DNA of 64,000 bases from Pseudomonas kuykendallii (GCF_900106975.1 NZ_FNNU01000006.1:1-64000); one strand, 5' to 3'. Shown: positions 16,354-25,886, numbered from the stretch's first letter. Notes: generated by a model from the sequence alone, not told the origin. Translations and numbers: made by a program.

Positions 16354-18129
16354 GTGAAAGCAACCATCAAGCGGTCCGGCTTGCCCGGCGCAGCCGTGCT
16401 GGCAGTGGCCACCGCAGGCTACATGGCCGGCGCACAGGCGGTGAGTTTCAATCTTGGCGAGGTCGAGGGAAAGCTGGACTCCTCGCTGTCCATCGGTGCC
16501 AGTTGGGCGATGCGCTCGCCGGACCCGGACTTCATCGGAGTGGCCAACGGCGGCAAGGGCGAGTCCCGCACCACCGACGACGGCCGGCTGAACTTCAAGA
16601 AGCACGACACCTTTTCCAAGATCTTCAAGGGCAGCCACGACCTGGAGCTGAAGTACGGCGACTCGGGTGTATTCGTGCGCGGCAAGTACTGGTACGACTT
16701 CGAACTGAAGGACGAGCACCAGGACCTCTACGACATCCAGGACAAGGGCCGCAAGCGCGGCGCGCAGTCCTCCGGCATCGACCTGCTCGACGCGTTCTTC
16801 TATCACAACTACCAGATCGCCGACCTGCCGGGCTCGTTCCGCGTCGGCAAGCAGGTAGTCAGCTGGGGTGGCAGCACCTTCATCGGCGGCGGCATCAACG
16901 TGATCAACCCGCTGGACGCCAACGCCCTGCGCCGACCCGGCTCGGAGCTCAAGGAAGGCCTGCTGCCGGTGAACATGCTGTACCTGCAGCAGACGCTGAA
17001 CGATGCGGTCAGCGTCGAGGCCTTCTACCAGTTGGAATGGGACCAGTCGGTGGCGGACAACTGCGGCACCTTCTTCGCCAGTTCCGACATCGCCGCGGAC
17101 GGCTGCAACGACCGCTACGTGCTCAGCGGGGCCGACCAGGCACCAGGCGAGTCGGACAACTCCGGCCTCAATGGCAACACCCTCTACCTGCCGCGCGGCG
17201 GCGACCGCGATGCGCGCGACAGCGGCCAGTTCGGCGTGGCCCTGCGCTGGCTGCTGCCCGGGCTCAACGATACCGAAGTGAGCGCCTACTACCTGAACTA
17301 CCACAGCCGCACACCGGTGGGCAGTTCCACCATGGTCACCGCCGACCCGTTCACCAGCCCCGCCTTCGGCGCGCCCACGGGCACCTACTTCCTCGAGTAC
17401 CCGGAAGACATTCGCCTGTACGGCATGAGCTTCAACACCAACATCGGCAGTGCGTCGGTGGAAGGTGAACTGAGCTATCGCCCGAACATGCCGCTGGCTT
17501 TCGACGACCTGATCTACGCCACCCTGCGGCTGGACCCGGTGGTGCCCAGCGTGATTCCCAACTCGGGCATCCCGGGCGACACCATCCACGGCTACGTGCG
17601 CAAGCCGATGACCCAGGCACAGCTCAGCGTCGCCCAGACCTTCGACCAGATCCTCGGCGCCAGCCGTCTGACCCTGGTCGGCGAAGCCGGCTACAACCAC
17701 CTCTCCGGCATCTCCGAGGGCAAGGCCGGCGCGCTGCGCTTCGGCCGCGCCAGCCCGTACGGCACCGGCGAGTACTACGGCAACAATGGCGAAGACCTGT
17801 GCCGCACGCTGCTCAGCGCGCGCCCCGAGTACTGCAACAGCAACGGCTACTTCACCCGCAACTCCTGGGGCTATCGCCTGCGCGGCAGCCTCGCCTACAA
17901 CGGGGTGATCGGTGGCCTGGACCTGACGCCAAGCCTGGCCTTCTCCCACGATGTGGACGGCTACGGGCCGACCTTCAACGAGGGCAGCAAGGCCATCAGC
18001 ATCGGCCTGAGCGCCAAGTACCTGAACAACTACGAAGCCAGCCTGAGTTACACCGACTACTTCGGCGGCGATTACAACACCCTCGTCGACAGAGACTTCC
18101 TGAGCGCCAGTTTCGGCGTCACGTTCTGA
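16354..18129 (+). CDS. DUF1302 family outer-membrane protein
   Basis: 591 residues starting at GTG 16354 after AAAGGTGA. The N-terminus is a signal peptide ending AGAQA near residue 29. The body is rich in alternating aromatic/polar strands and ends SASFGVTF, with the terminal Phe typical of beta-barrels, so an outer-membrane location is likely. DUF1302 proteins are nearly always paired with DUF1329 proteins and linked to uptake or export of hydrophobic compounds such as steroids, esters and terpenes. The partner follows after 10 bases. Two palindromes upstream suggest specific regulation. Molecular function is not established. Confidence 0.9.
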   Translation: MKATIKRSGLPGAAVLAVATAGYMAGAQAVSFNLGEVEGKLDSSLSIGASWAMRSPDPDFIGVANGGKGESRTTDDGRLNFKKHDTFSKIFKGSHDLELKYGDSGVFVRGKYWYDFELKDEHQDLYDIQDKGRKRGAQSSGIDLLDAFFYHNYQIADLPGSFRVGKQVVSWGGSTFIGGGINVINPLDANALRRPGSELKEGLLPVNMLYLQQTLNDAVSVEAFYQLEWDQSVADNCGTFFASSDIAADGCNDRYVLSGADQAPGESDNSGLNGNTLYLPRGGDRDARDSGQFGVALRWLLPGLNDTEVSAYYLNYHSRTPVGSSTMVTADPFTSPAFGAPTGTYFLEYPEDIRLYGMSFNTNIGSASVEGELSYRPNMPLAFDDLIYATLRLDPVVPSVIPNSGIPGDTIHGYVRKPMTQAQLSVAQTFDQILGASRLTLVGEAGYNHLSGISEGKAGALRFGRASPYGTGEYYGNNGEDLCRTLLSARPEYCNSNGYFTRNSWGYRLRGSLAYNGVIGGLDLTPSLAFSHDVDGYGPTFNEGSKAISIGLSAKYLNNYEASLSYTDYFGGDYNTLVDRDFLSASFGVTF

Positions 18130-18139
18130 GGATTTCCCC

Positions 18140-19498
18140 ATGCCCATAAAAACAACGATGTTCTATGCCGCACTGGCCAGCCTGCCGCTGCTGGCCGAAC
18201 CCTGCTTCGCCGCGGTAGATGCCGCCAAGATCGCCGAACTGGGCCAGCGCCTGACGCCCGTGGGCGCCGAACAGGCCGGCAACGCCGCCGGCACCATCCC
18301 GGCCTGGACCGGTGGCCTGCCCAAGGACGCCGGCAAAGTGGTCGACGGCTTCCGCGAAGACCCCTTCGCCAAGGAGCAGCCGCTGTTCACCATCACCGCG
18401 AAGAACCTCGACCAGTACCGCGCCCAGCTCAGCCCCGGCCAGCAGGCGCTGTTCGCCCGCTACCCGGACACCTACAAGATGCCGGTGTACCCTAGCCATC
18501 GCAGCATCGCCTGGCCGCAGTCCACCTACGAGACGATCCGCAAGAATGCCGCCAGCACCCAGCTGGTGGCAGACGGCAACGGCCTGACCGACTACCGCAG
18601 CCCGCTGGCGTTCGCCATTCCGCAAAATGGCCTGGAGGTGGTCTGGAACCACATCACGCGTTACCGCGGCGGCAGCTTCGAGCGCGAAACCACCGCTCTC
18701 ATGACCACCCCTAACGGCACCTATTCGTGGAAGACCGAGCGCGACCGCCTGGCCTACAGCGAACAGCTGCTGGACTACGACCCGTCGAAAGCGGGCAACG
18801 TCCTCTACTACTTCACCTCGGAAAACATCGCCCCCGCGCGCGACGTGGGCAGCGTGCTGCTGGTGCACGAAACGCTCGACCAAGTGAAGGAGCCGCGCAT
18901 GGCCTGGCAGTACAACGCCGGCCAGCGCCGCGTGCGCCGTGCGCCCCAGGTCGCCTACGACAGCCCCGGCCCGGGCAACCTGCGCACCACTGACCAGACC
19001 GACATGTTCAACGGTTCGCCCAATCGCTACGACTGGCAACTGGTCGGCAAGAAGGAGCTGTACATCCCCTACAACAGCTTCCGCCTCGCCGACCCGAGCG
19101 TCCGCTACGACGACCTGGTCACCCCCGGCCACATCAACCAGGACAAGACCCGTTACGAGCTGCACCGCGTCTGGGAAGTCATCGCCACCCTGAAGCCAGG
19201 TCAGCGACACGTGTATTCCAAGCGCCACCTGTTCATCGACGAAGACAGCTGGACCATCGTCGAGGCCGACCACTACGACAACCGTGGCAACCTCTGGCGC
19301 GTATCGGAAAACCACGTACTGCCGCTGTACGACGTGCAGACGCAGATCTCCGCCGGCGAACTGACCTACGACCTGCTGTCCGGGCGCTACCTGGCCAACT
19401 ACGTGTTCAACCAGACCAAGAACGCCTACCAGTTCGGCCTAAAGGCCAAGTCCTCGGACTTCACCCCGGCGGCGTTGCGCTCCATGGGCATTCGCTGA
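18140..19498 (+). CDS. DUF1329 family periplasmic protein
   Basis: 452 residues with an N-terminal signal peptide (hydrophobic LASLPLLAEPCFA then AVDAAK). DUF1329 proteins share an outer-membrane lipoprotein-sorting-like (LolB) fold and work with DUF1302 barrels; many act next to RND exporters. Typical strings: GNAAGTIPAWTGGLP, YRGGSFERETTALMTTPNG and KRHLFIDEDSWTIVEADHYD. Its short distance from the DUF1302 gene makes one operon certain enough. A strong hairpin follows the stop codon. Confidence 0.9.
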   Translation: MPIKTTMFYAALASLPLLAEPCFAAVDAAKIAELGQRLTPVGAEQAGNAAGTIPAWTGGLPKDAGKVVDGFREDPFAKEQPLFTITAKNLDQYRAQLSPGQQALFARYPDTYKMPVYPSHRSIAWPQSTYETIRKNAASTQLVADGNGLTDYRSPLAFAIPQNGLEVVWNHITRYRGGSFERETTALMTTPNGTYSWKTERDRLAYSEQLLDYDPSKAGNVLYYFTSENIAPARDVGSVLLVHETLDQVKEPRMAWQYNAGQRRVRRAPQVAYDSPGPGNLRTTDQTDMFNGSPNRYDWQLVGKKELYIPYNSFRLADPSVRYDDLVTPGHINQDKTRYELHRVWEVIATLKPGQRHVYSKRHLFIDEDSWTIVEADHYDNRGNLWRVSENHVLPLYDVQTQISAGELTYDLLSGRYLANYVFNQTKNAYQFGLKAKSSDFTPAALRSMGIR

Positions 19499-19518
19499 CG
19501 CCTCGCGTGGCTCCCCCT

Positions 19519-19550
19519 CCCCAGGCCGGCCGCTCAGCGCCGGCCTGGGG
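19519..19550 (+). terminator. Hairpin terminator after DUF1329 gene
   Basis: Perfect 12-bp stem CCCCAGGCCGGC/GCCGGCCTGGGG with an 8-base loop, 20 bases after the stop. There is no T-run, so termination may be weak or the hairpin may act in RNA stabilisation. Confidence 0.6.
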
Positions 19551-19868
19551 CGCGGTCCGGGCGGAGGCCCGCTCGGCGCAATAATCAGAAGCGGCGAACC
19601 TCGTCGCGGAAGGTCCAGAACGAATTCGTACGATCCCGCCGCGACGTTTTGAGCGAGGACCTTGAGCCAGCGCTGATGGCTCGCACGTCCACAGCCGTAA
19701 CGCTCCCATCAGACAGACGAAGAACGCCAGCCCGAGGGTGAAACCCGTCAATTCGATGGAGAGGAGACGCTAAAGGCGAACTGCAGTCGTGCCGGCCCAA
19801 ACGCGGTCCCGCACATTCGATGAGACTTCGCATGCGTGGCGACCGGTGTCGTTGCACGGTTCTATCGG
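19551..19868. other. Intergenic region, nothing recognised
   Basis: About 320 bases of mixed composition. Two overlapping minus-strand frames have no ribosome-binding site and no family features. I see no repeat or promoter I can support. Confidence 0.4.
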
Positions 19869-20123
19869 CTAATCCTTCGAAGCGGCGTGTTGCCTGCTGC
19901 GCGCCATCGAGACGGCCAGATGCTGGCGCGCCTCCAGCACCACCTGGCTGATGCCTCGCATGTTCTCCAGCTTGCTCAGCGGGAGAAGCACGACGTAGGG
20001 CTCGATATCAGGCCCGTCGTGCACGCGTACCTCGACCATGCGCCCCCTGACGACGAACTCCGCGGTGAGGGGTTTCAGCGCCTGGCGCAGCGTTTCGAGG
20101 GATTGTTCGGCAGCCGGTTTCAT
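19869..20123 (-). CDS. Small conserved hypothetical protein
   Basis: 84 residues, starting MKPAAEQSLETLRQALKPL. A compact alpha/beta profile with a central VVRGRMVEVRVHDG strand pair and a C-terminal basic helix. It resembles the short pseudomonad proteins of the DUF3509 type in size and pattern, but I cannot confirm membership. ATG 20123 has an AAGA-type weak ribosome-binding site. Codon use is typical of the chromosome. Confidence 0.65.
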   Translation of the reverse strand: MKPAAEQSLETLRQALKPLTAEFVVRGRMVEVRVHDGPDIEPYVVLLPLSKLENMRGISQVVLEARQHLAVSMARSRQHAASKD

Positions 20124-20225
20124 GGCGATCTTCTTATATGAGTGGAGCCTACCTCCATTAGGGCTTTTCCAAACCCGCTAGTTCACTGGATGATCACCAT
20201 CCAGCGCGCGGATCGATGCGCCCAC

Positions 20226-20366
20226 TCAGCCGTTGCTGCTTGTGGGGTCGGCACTGCGTGGATAGGTCCGCTCCTCTTCGATGACGCCATCCTGCCGGTG
20301 AACCTTCACAGAAGCGGTTTTGTCCGCCAGGAACTCACCGGCGAGCTTCACGATTTTCACCTTCAT
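20226..20366 (-). CDS. Possible 46-residue protein
   Basis: Reads MKVKIVKLAGEFLADKTASV and ends in a polar tail after about 46 residues. Third codon positions are GC-rich, as in real genes of this genome, and VKVHRQDG-type strands look protein-like. Only a weak GAAGA ribosome-binding site precedes the ATG, and the frame stays open a further 30 codons upstream without another ATG. It could be a small gene or a remnant of a longer one. Confidence 0.35.
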   Translation of the reverse strand: MKVKIVKLAGEFLADKTASVKVHRQDGVIEEERTYPRSADPTSSNG

Positions 20367-20519
20367 CGAAGCCGTCTTCGAGGCGCGCCGCGCACTCTCC
20401 TTGATCAGTTCCCAACGACCTCGGTCTTGTCGAAGTGACAGTTCTCCACGGTCGCACTCCCTCTACATTCCGTAGTCTTCGTCACCGCTGGGCGATAACG
20501 ATCTGCTGCTTTGCGATTC

Positions 20520-20555
20520 GAAAAAAAGGCCCCATCGACCTCTGCCGAAGGGGCC
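20520..20555 (-). terminator. Terminator of the Mn-catalase gene
   Basis: On the minus strand GGCCCC, a 16-base loop and GGGGCC are followed by seven or eight T residues, 12 bases after the catalase stop. Confidence 0.8.
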
Positions 20556-20566
20556 GGATCACGGCG

Positions 20567-21448
20567 TCACTCGGGCTTGATGGCTTTCCCTGAACCGAGG
20601 TCGGCGCCCGTCAGAGGGTCGGAGGCCGCATCGGACATCGTCCGCTGCGCCATCTGCAGGACCACCTTCGCATCCGCAGCAGGCATGTCGACCACGGCAT
20701 CGCCGTCACCGCCGTCCACCGCCGGCTCTGGCGATTCCACGTATTCCCACTCATCGCCCATGTTCCAGGGACCACGGCGATCCGCCTCGCCCTGGGACAT
20801 GTTGAAGTAGACGTCGGTGAACGCGGGCATACCCGGAAGCTTGCCCTGCGGGAAGTTCGGCTGGATCGAGTGCAACGCTTTCTCGAACGATTTCTGGTGC
20901 GCCAGTTCGCGCGTCATCAGAAACATCAGCGCATCCTTGATGCCGGGGTCGTCTGTCACGTTGATCAGTCGCTCATAGACGATCTTGGCGCGCGCTTCGG
21001 CGGCGATGTTGGAGCGCAGATCGGACGTGGGCTCGCCGATGGAGTCGATGTAGGCCGCGGTCCAGGGCACGCCAGCGGAGTTGACCAGCGCCGGGCCGCC
21101 GCCGTAAAGCAGCGAGGTGATGTGTGAATCGTTGCCGCCGCCGGTCAGCGAGCGGTAAAGATCCGCTTCCTGCTCCACGGCCTCTGCCAACTGGCCTTTG
21201 GCGCCCTTGTTCAACATGCCCACGATCGAACCGATGATTTCTAGGTGGCTGAGCTCTTCGGTTGCGATATCCAGGAGCAGATCCTTACGCCCGGCATCGT
21301 CTTCGGCGAGCCCCTGAGTGAAATAACGCATTGCTGCCGACAACTCGCCCTGGGGGCCGCCGAATTGCTCGAGGAGCAGATTCGCCAATCCCGGGTTAGG
21401 TGCGGCCACGCGCACGGTGTATTGCAGCCGTTTGTTGTGTACGAACAT
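20567..21448 (-). CDS. katN: Manganese catalase
   Basis: 293 residues, normal for non-haem dimanganese catalases of the ferritin-like superfamily, which disproportionate hydrogen peroxide. Ligand motifs are in place: Glu in GELSAAMRYF, EELSHLE (Glu and His), EARAKIVYE and RELAHQKSF (Glu and His). N-terminus MFVHNKRLQYTVRV and C-terminus WNMGDEWEY are typical. It belongs to a stress cluster with the DUF4142 gene and a histidine kinase. Monocistronic with its own terminator. Such catalases often depend on RpoS in Pseudomonas; no binding site was resolved here. Confidence 0.96.
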   Translation of the reverse strand: MFVHNKRLQYTVRVAAPNPGLANLLLEQFGGPQGELSAAMRYFTQGLAEDDAGRKDLLLDIATEELSHLEIIGSIVGMLNKGAKGQLAEAVEQEADLYRSLTGGGNDSHITSLLYGGGPALVNSAGVPWTAAYIDSIGEPTSDLRSNIAAEARAKIVYERLINVTDDPGIKDALMFLMTRELAHQKSFEKALHSIQPNFPQGKLPGMPAFTDVYFNMSQGEADRRGPWNMGDEWEYVESPEPAVDGGDGDAVVDMPAADAKVVLQMAQRTMSDAASDPLTGADLGSGKAIKPE

Positions 21449-21710
21449 AGCTTTGCCTCACACGGTTATTTGCGCGGTCCTTCACAAGCACTCCTGAATT
21501 CCAGGCGGGCAGTACCCGCCTTAAGTGGAAGTGCGAGGCGGTACGAATGTTCATCAACACCGCTGAACGGTCGCGAAAATACCAATACTGGCCTACGGCG
21601 CGGCGCATTCAGACACTTGGTCATTTCAAGGGAACATGCATAGAAACGCGGGAGTCGGTAAGAGACCGGCGCCGCTTTCGCGCGCGGCAACCAGAAATGG
21701 AGAACAACAA

Positions 21711-22232
21711 ATGATCATGAAGAAAAGCGCGCTCGCAATTGCCTGCAGCACACTGCTTACCGTAATGAGCTTCCAGACTTTCGCCTCGAATGCCTCCGAC
21801 TTCGTGGATGACGCCTCAGCCAAAGGCATCGCCGAAATCGAAGGCGGCAAGCTCGCCCTGGAAAAAGGGCAATCCGCCGACGTGAAGAAATTCGCCCAGC
21901 AGATGATCGACGATCACACCGCCGCCAACGCCAAGCTCAAGGCACTGGCCGCAGAGAAAAAGCTGGAAGTGGCCGACGATGCGGAACTGATGAGTAAGGC
22001 CAAGGAGCTGATCCTCAAACTCCGCGATGGCGAGTCCTTCGACCAGGCATACGCCAACAACCAGGTCGTTGCCCACGAACAGGCCATCGAGCTGTTCCGC
22101 GAGCAGGCGGAAAAAGGTGAAGACGCCGATCTGAAGGCGTTCGCCAAGACCACTCTGCCGAAGCTGGAGGGCCATCTGAAAATGGCGAAGGACCTCTCCG
22201 CGGCCCATGGTGGCGACGCTCACAAGGAATAA
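21711..22232 (+). CDS. DUF4142 periplasmic protein
   Basis: 173 residues: signal peptide (KKSALAIACSTLLTVMSFQTFA) followed by a four-helix ferritin-like DUF4142 domain, with FVDDASAKGIAEIEGGKLAL, FAQQMIDDHTAAN and LPKLEGHLKMAKDL. These proteins lie in the envelope and are often linked to stress; no activity is established. ATG 21711 is preceded by GGAG at optimal distance. An in-frame ATG at 21717 is also possible. Confidence 0.92.
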   Translation: MIMKKSALAIACSTLLTVMSFQTFASNASDFVDDASAKGIAEIEGGKLALEKGQSADVKKFAQQMIDDHTAANAKLKALAAEKKLEVADDAELMSKAKELILKLRDGESFDQAYANNQVVAHEQAIELFREQAEKGEDADLKAFAKTTLPKLEGHLKMAKDLSAAHGGDAHKE

Positions 22233-22289
22233 CGCCGCAGAAGGCGGCGATGGAGCGGCGCTCATCGCTGCCGTCCTGACGCAAAAAAA

Positions 22290-22304
22290 GGGGCCGACGG
22301 CCCC
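22290..22304. terminator. Bidirectional terminator
   Basis: Stem GGGGCC/GGCCCC with a 3-base loop between two convergent genes. A seven-A run on the left serves the minus strand and ATTTT on the right serves the plus strand. Confidence 0.75.
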
Positions 22305-22330
22305 ATTTTCCTGTGCTAATCATCATGGGA

Positions 22331-23452
22331 TTAGCCGAGCGGTATGGACGCCTGAAACACCGTGCCGGACTCGCGAGTGGACCGGACCTCGATGGTCCCT
22401 CCATGGGCCGTGACGATTTCGTTGGCGATGAACAGCCCCAGACCAAGTCCGCCCGACGCGTCCTGCTGGCCGGAGGCGTATCTGGAGTAACGCCCCTGCG
22501 GGGAGAACAGGTGCGACATCGCATCCGTCGGAATCGGCTCGCCATGGTTATGCACACTGAATTGGGCGCTACTGTCGACACGTTCCAGGCTTACGGTGAT
22601 TGCTTTACGGGGATCGCCGTGCTGCACGGCATTCCCGATCAGGTTCGAAAAAACCTGCCCCATTCGTACAGGATCAAAATCACCCACCACCTCGCCCGCT
22701 TCGTGATGGACGATCTGCGATTGCGGATAACGGGAGCGGAGCTCAGCCACCAGCGCCGCGCAGACGGCCTTGAGGTCGCCCGCTTCCCTCTGAATCGGGA
22801 TACCGCCACCGAAGTTCACGCGGGCGAGATCGAGCAGGCTTTCGACCATCTGATTGGCCCGCTCCACGCTTGAAATTATCTGATCCGTTATCTTCATCCC
22901 CCGATCGGTGGAGGTTTTCCTTCTCAACATCTGGGCGCCCAGCAGGGCGGCTCCCAAGGGTGTCCGAAGGTCATGCCCCAACACGCCCAGCACCATCTTG
23001 CGGGTGACTTCGACGGATTGCTCATAGGCTGAAATCGACTCGATCAGCGCCTGATCGATGGCTTCGTTGAAGCGCACCATGTCATCGAGCTCGTGCGCCT
23101 CGCCGGCGTGCCCCTGGGCCAACCACAGACGCAGGACGCTGGACCTCAGCGCCCGGTACTCGGACACCATTTGATCCAGGCTGAATCCCGAGATATGGCG
23201 CATGACAGCATGGGTCTTGGAGAACGCATCCTGAGCCGTGGCGGGCCCCAGGCCGCGCGACTTGTCCTGCTGCTGCCGGCTCGTCTGGGGCGATTGCATA
23301 TCCAGAGCGACGGTGCGAAGGATCCCCTCAGCGTGGTCCCTCAACTCAACCTGCCCCAACGGGGCCTGAGGAACGTCCACCGTCCGCGCGAAATCGACCC
23401 AAGCCTCTATGATCCTGTCCATATCTTTCCGAATGAAATCTGCAAGCCGCAT
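22331..23452 (-). CDS. Sensor histidine kinase with RsbR-like N-terminal domain
   Basis: 373 residues, soluble (no membrane segment). Residues ~1-150 are helical and resemble the RsbRD_N sensor domains. A HisKA domain follows with the phospho-acceptor His in VLGHDLRTPLGAALLG, then a HATPase domain with N-box NLIGNAVQHG and G-box GGLGLGLFIANEIV. No response regulator gene is adjacent, so it is an orphan kinase. ATG 23452 has AGGA upstream; ATG 23464 is in frame but lacks it. Signal and partner unknown; the neighbouring Mn catalase and DUF4142 gene hint at stress sensing. Confidence 0.88.
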   Translation of the reverse strand: MRLADFIRKDMDRIIEAWVDFARTVDVPQAPLGQVELRDHAEGILRTVALDMQSPQTSRQQQDKSRGLGPATAQDAFSKTHAVMRHISGFSLDQMVSEYRALRSSVLRLWLAQGHAGEAHELDDMVRFNEAIDQALIESISAYEQSVEVTRKMVLGVLGHDLRTPLGAALLGAQMLRRKTSTDRGMKITDQIISSVERANQMVESLLDLARVNFGGGIPIQREAGDLKAVCAALVAELRSRYPQSQIVHHEAGEVVGDFDPVRMGQVFSNLIGNAVQHGDPRKAITVSLERVDSSAQFSVHNHGEPIPTDAMSHLFSPQGRYSRYASGQQDASGGLGLGLFIANEIVTAHGGTIEVRSTRESGTVFQASIPLG

Positions 23453-24247
23453 AGTCGTCCTCATGACAGGTTGCCACCGCGAAGGATTGCGAGTTGAGCA
23501 GGTTGCCGAGCACACCCAAGACCATAATAGACAGCCTCCGGAGGGAGAAAGGTTTCCGGGCCGGCAACGGGTCTAGCGAAAGGTCGATGGGAAAGGCAAC
23601 GTCGCCTGTCGCGGACGCTGGTCACCATTACGTTGCCTACGGACTGAAGCCAACGCCCGCTGGCCGGTTGCTATCCAGCGGCTCCGATGTGCCGATCGCT
23701 GAGCGGGGCTCGCAGCGGTATGTGCGTCTGGCACCAGCGCTTCGCTGGGCGAAAAGCGTGGCAGTCAGGCAGGCCTCCTGCATCGGCCACCTATTGCTCA
23801 CGTACGTCGACGACGAGTCGCTCGTTCCATCATCAAGGACAGGGCAGAACATCGACCAGTGAACAACGCCTGGCGTAAATCCAAGGACGTGAAAATCGCG
23901 CTGGAGAAGTCATTCTCGACCTGTGTGCAGAGAAATGGTGTGGCGGCATTAAGAGCCCTGGTTGAACAGGGTGCCGATGATCAGCAAGCTGGACGAGAGA
24001 TGTTCGAGAGTGCCCTACCCGCTTCCGTGGGAAGAGCAATCGCTGCACCTCATCGAACTGCGTTCACTATCTGCGCCGGATAGGGCCCTGCAAGGTCACC
24101 AGCGGCTCCAGGGACAGGACAGCAGGTGGTCCAGCTGAGGTGGGAGTGCGACGAGTTGGAACGATCGACGCCACCAATAAGATATTGGCGACGGGCTTGC
24201 GAGAACAGACGAGGACGACACGATATAAATCCCTGCAAAAGTCCCTG
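23453..24247. other. Region left of the island with no convincing gene
   Basis: About 800 bases. Plus-strand frames at 23494-23862 and 23859-24083 have no good start signals or domains. The region may hold decayed sequence left by integration events next to the tRNA site. No tRNA, repeat or terminator is seen before the attachment repeat. Confidence 0.4.
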
Positions 24248-24343
24248 AAACGAAAAAGGCCAGCTCATCACTGAACTGGCCTAAGTCGTGGAGTTATTTG
24301 GTCGGGACGGAGTGATTCGAACACTCTACCCCTTGCACCCCAT
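24248..24343 (-). repeat. Left attachment repeat (attL), 3' fragment of tRNA-Pro
   Basis: 96 bases matching 47654-47749, with a 41-bp identical core (24286-24326). It contains the last ~37 bases of tRNA-Pro, the CCA end and the tRNA terminator hairpin, but lacks the 5' half and is not a working tRNA. This is the original 3' end of the chromosomal tRNA gene displaced by island insertion. Confidence 0.92.
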
Positions 24344-24488
24344 ACATCAGAAATGTGGCTTTTCGCGAATTCCGACCCATCTCAAAAACAGAGTGAAACA
24401 CGCTGAAACCCAATGATATAGGCACATTATTCGAACCAAACAGGCTCGACCGTGTCCCCTTGTTTCATTCCGTTCCGTGGGCAATCAT

Positions 24489-24520
24489 GTGTCCCCAATG
24501 CGTCCCATCCAAGGGGACAC
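24489..24520. promoter_or_regulatory. GTGTCCCC inverted repeat upstream of integrase
   Basis: GTGTCCCC and GGGGACAC separated by 16 bases, ending 17 bases before the integrase start; a third direct copy lies at 24452-24459. This could be an autoregulatory operator or arm-type integrase sites; function not known. Confidence 0.4.
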
Positions 24521-24537
24521 ATCAATGGACGAAGAAC

Positions 24538-25878
24538 ATGACGACCGATACGATTCCTCGCAATCTCGCTGATGAGTTCTGCGCCAAGGCGAAGGTCAGC
24601 GACAAAGACACCTACCTAAAAGACTCCCTGACTCCTGGCCTGGTCCTGCGAATCACCCCAAACGGCGTCAAGATTTGGCAGCTGCGCTACCGCGCACGAA
24701 TTGGCGATAGCTGGGCCAGCCGCCGCAAAGGCTTAGGCGCCTTTCCTACTGTCACGACAGCCGCCGCTCGCAAGGCAGCGGCGTCACTAAAAATCGACAT
24801 TAGCCGTGGCCATGACCCAGTAGAAGAGAAGCGCAAACTCGCCGAGCAACGAGCAGAAGAGAAACGACAACGAGAGGCCGAAGCAGCGCGGCGCATTACC
24901 GTGAACGAACTATTCAATCGTTGGGAAAAAGTCGACCTGGTGAACCGCAAGGACAGGGGCAAAGAGGTTCGCCGCATGTTCGAGAAAGACGTACTCCCCT
25001 ACCTTGGGGCCTTGGCTGTAGAGGATGTAAAAAAGGGCCATATCACCGAAGTCACAGATGTGCTGCTGGCCCGCGGAGTAAACCGCATGGCCAAACTCAT
25101 CTTCTCGTTGATGCGGCAGATGTTTCGCTTTGCCGTAGATCGAGACTTTTTGGAACACGACCCCAGCGCTAGCATTCGCAAGGCCAAGATCGGTGGCAAA
25201 GAGGTGGAGCGCGATCGCGTACTTAGCGAAAGCGAAATCCAGCAATTGAATCTCAAGCTGCCCAATGCCGGAATGCAAGCCAGCAGCGAAGCTGCCATCT
25301 GGATTGCATTATCGACATGCTGCCGCATCGGGGAGTTACTAGCCGCTCGGTGGGAGCATGTCGATTTAGAAGAAAAAATCTGGGTAATTCCTGCAGAGAA
25401 CAGCAAAAACGGCAAACCACACCGAATCTTTCTGTCCGACTTTACTGCTGCGCAGTTTGAGCGGGTAAAGGAAATTAGCAAAGAAACCCTGTGGTGCTAT
25501 CCCAACGCCAAGAAAACTGGCCCGGTCTGCTCAAAAACGGTCACGAAGCAAACTGGTGATCGGCAACGCCAACCAGGGCAAAAAATCATGAGTAATCGCA
25601 GTGCCGCCCCACATGCCCTTTTACTGCCTGGCGGAAAATGGACACCTCATGATCTGCGGCGCACGGGAGCCACCATGATGACTGCCTTGGGCGTCATCCC
25701 CGAAGTTGCCGAGCGATGCTTAAACCATACCGAAGAAAACAAGGTAAAGCGCATTTACCAACGGCATAGCTACTCGAACGAGATGAAAGAGGCCTGGCAG
25801 CGACTTGGAGAAAAGCTCAACGAGCTAATTGCTGAAAAACCTGTCCACCCACTAGCCCGGTTAGCGGCCGGCGCATGA
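24538..25878 (+). CDS. Tyrosine-type site-specific integrase (P4 family)
   Basis: About 446 residues. An N-terminal DUF4102-like DNA-binding region (LKDSLTPGLVLRITPNGVKIWQLRYRAR, with spacing of a P4 integrase), an alpha-helical arm/core-binding part, and a catalytic domain with Arg in CCRIGELLAARWEH, HDLRRTGATMM (His-x-x-Arg), and Tyr in IYQRHSY. It catalyses integration and excision between the tRNA-Pro repeats. Start ATG 24538 is tentative: no strong ribosome-binding site, and the frame is open further upstream. It lies about 200 bases from attL, the usual place for island integrases. Confidence 0.93.
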   Translation: MTTDTIPRNLADEFCAKAKVSDKDTYLKDSLTPGLVLRITPNGVKIWQLRYRARIGDSWASRRKGLGAFPTVTTAAARKAAASLKIDISRGHDPVEEKRKLAEQRAEEKRQREAEAARRITVNELFNRWEKVDLVNRKDRGKEVRRMFEKDVLPYLGALAVEDVKKGHITEVTDVLLARGVNRMAKLIFSLMRQMFRFAVDRDFLEHDPSASIRKAKIGGKEVERDRVLSESEIQQLNLKLPNAGMQASSEAAIWIALSTCCRIGELLAARWEHVDLEEKIWVIPAENSKNGKPHRIFLSDFTAAQFERVKEISKETLWCYPNAKKTGPVCSKTVTKQTGDRQRQPGQKIMSNRSAAPHALLLPGGKWTPHDLRRTGATMMTALGVIPEVAERCLNHTEENKVKRIYQRHSYSNEMKEAWQRLGEKLNELIAEKPVHPLARLAAGA

Positions 25879-25886
25879 CACATTTT

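Noticed and set aside
16273-18147. 624-codon open frame on the minus strand
   Set aside because: Shadow of the DUF1302 gene; composition is typical of an antisense frame.
23494-24083. Two plus-strand frames left of the island
   Set aside because: No ribosome-binding site, no recognisable domain, and composition not clearly coding.
24248-24343. Second tRNA-Pro gene
   Set aside because: Only the 3' part is present; D-arm and 5' acceptor strand are missing.
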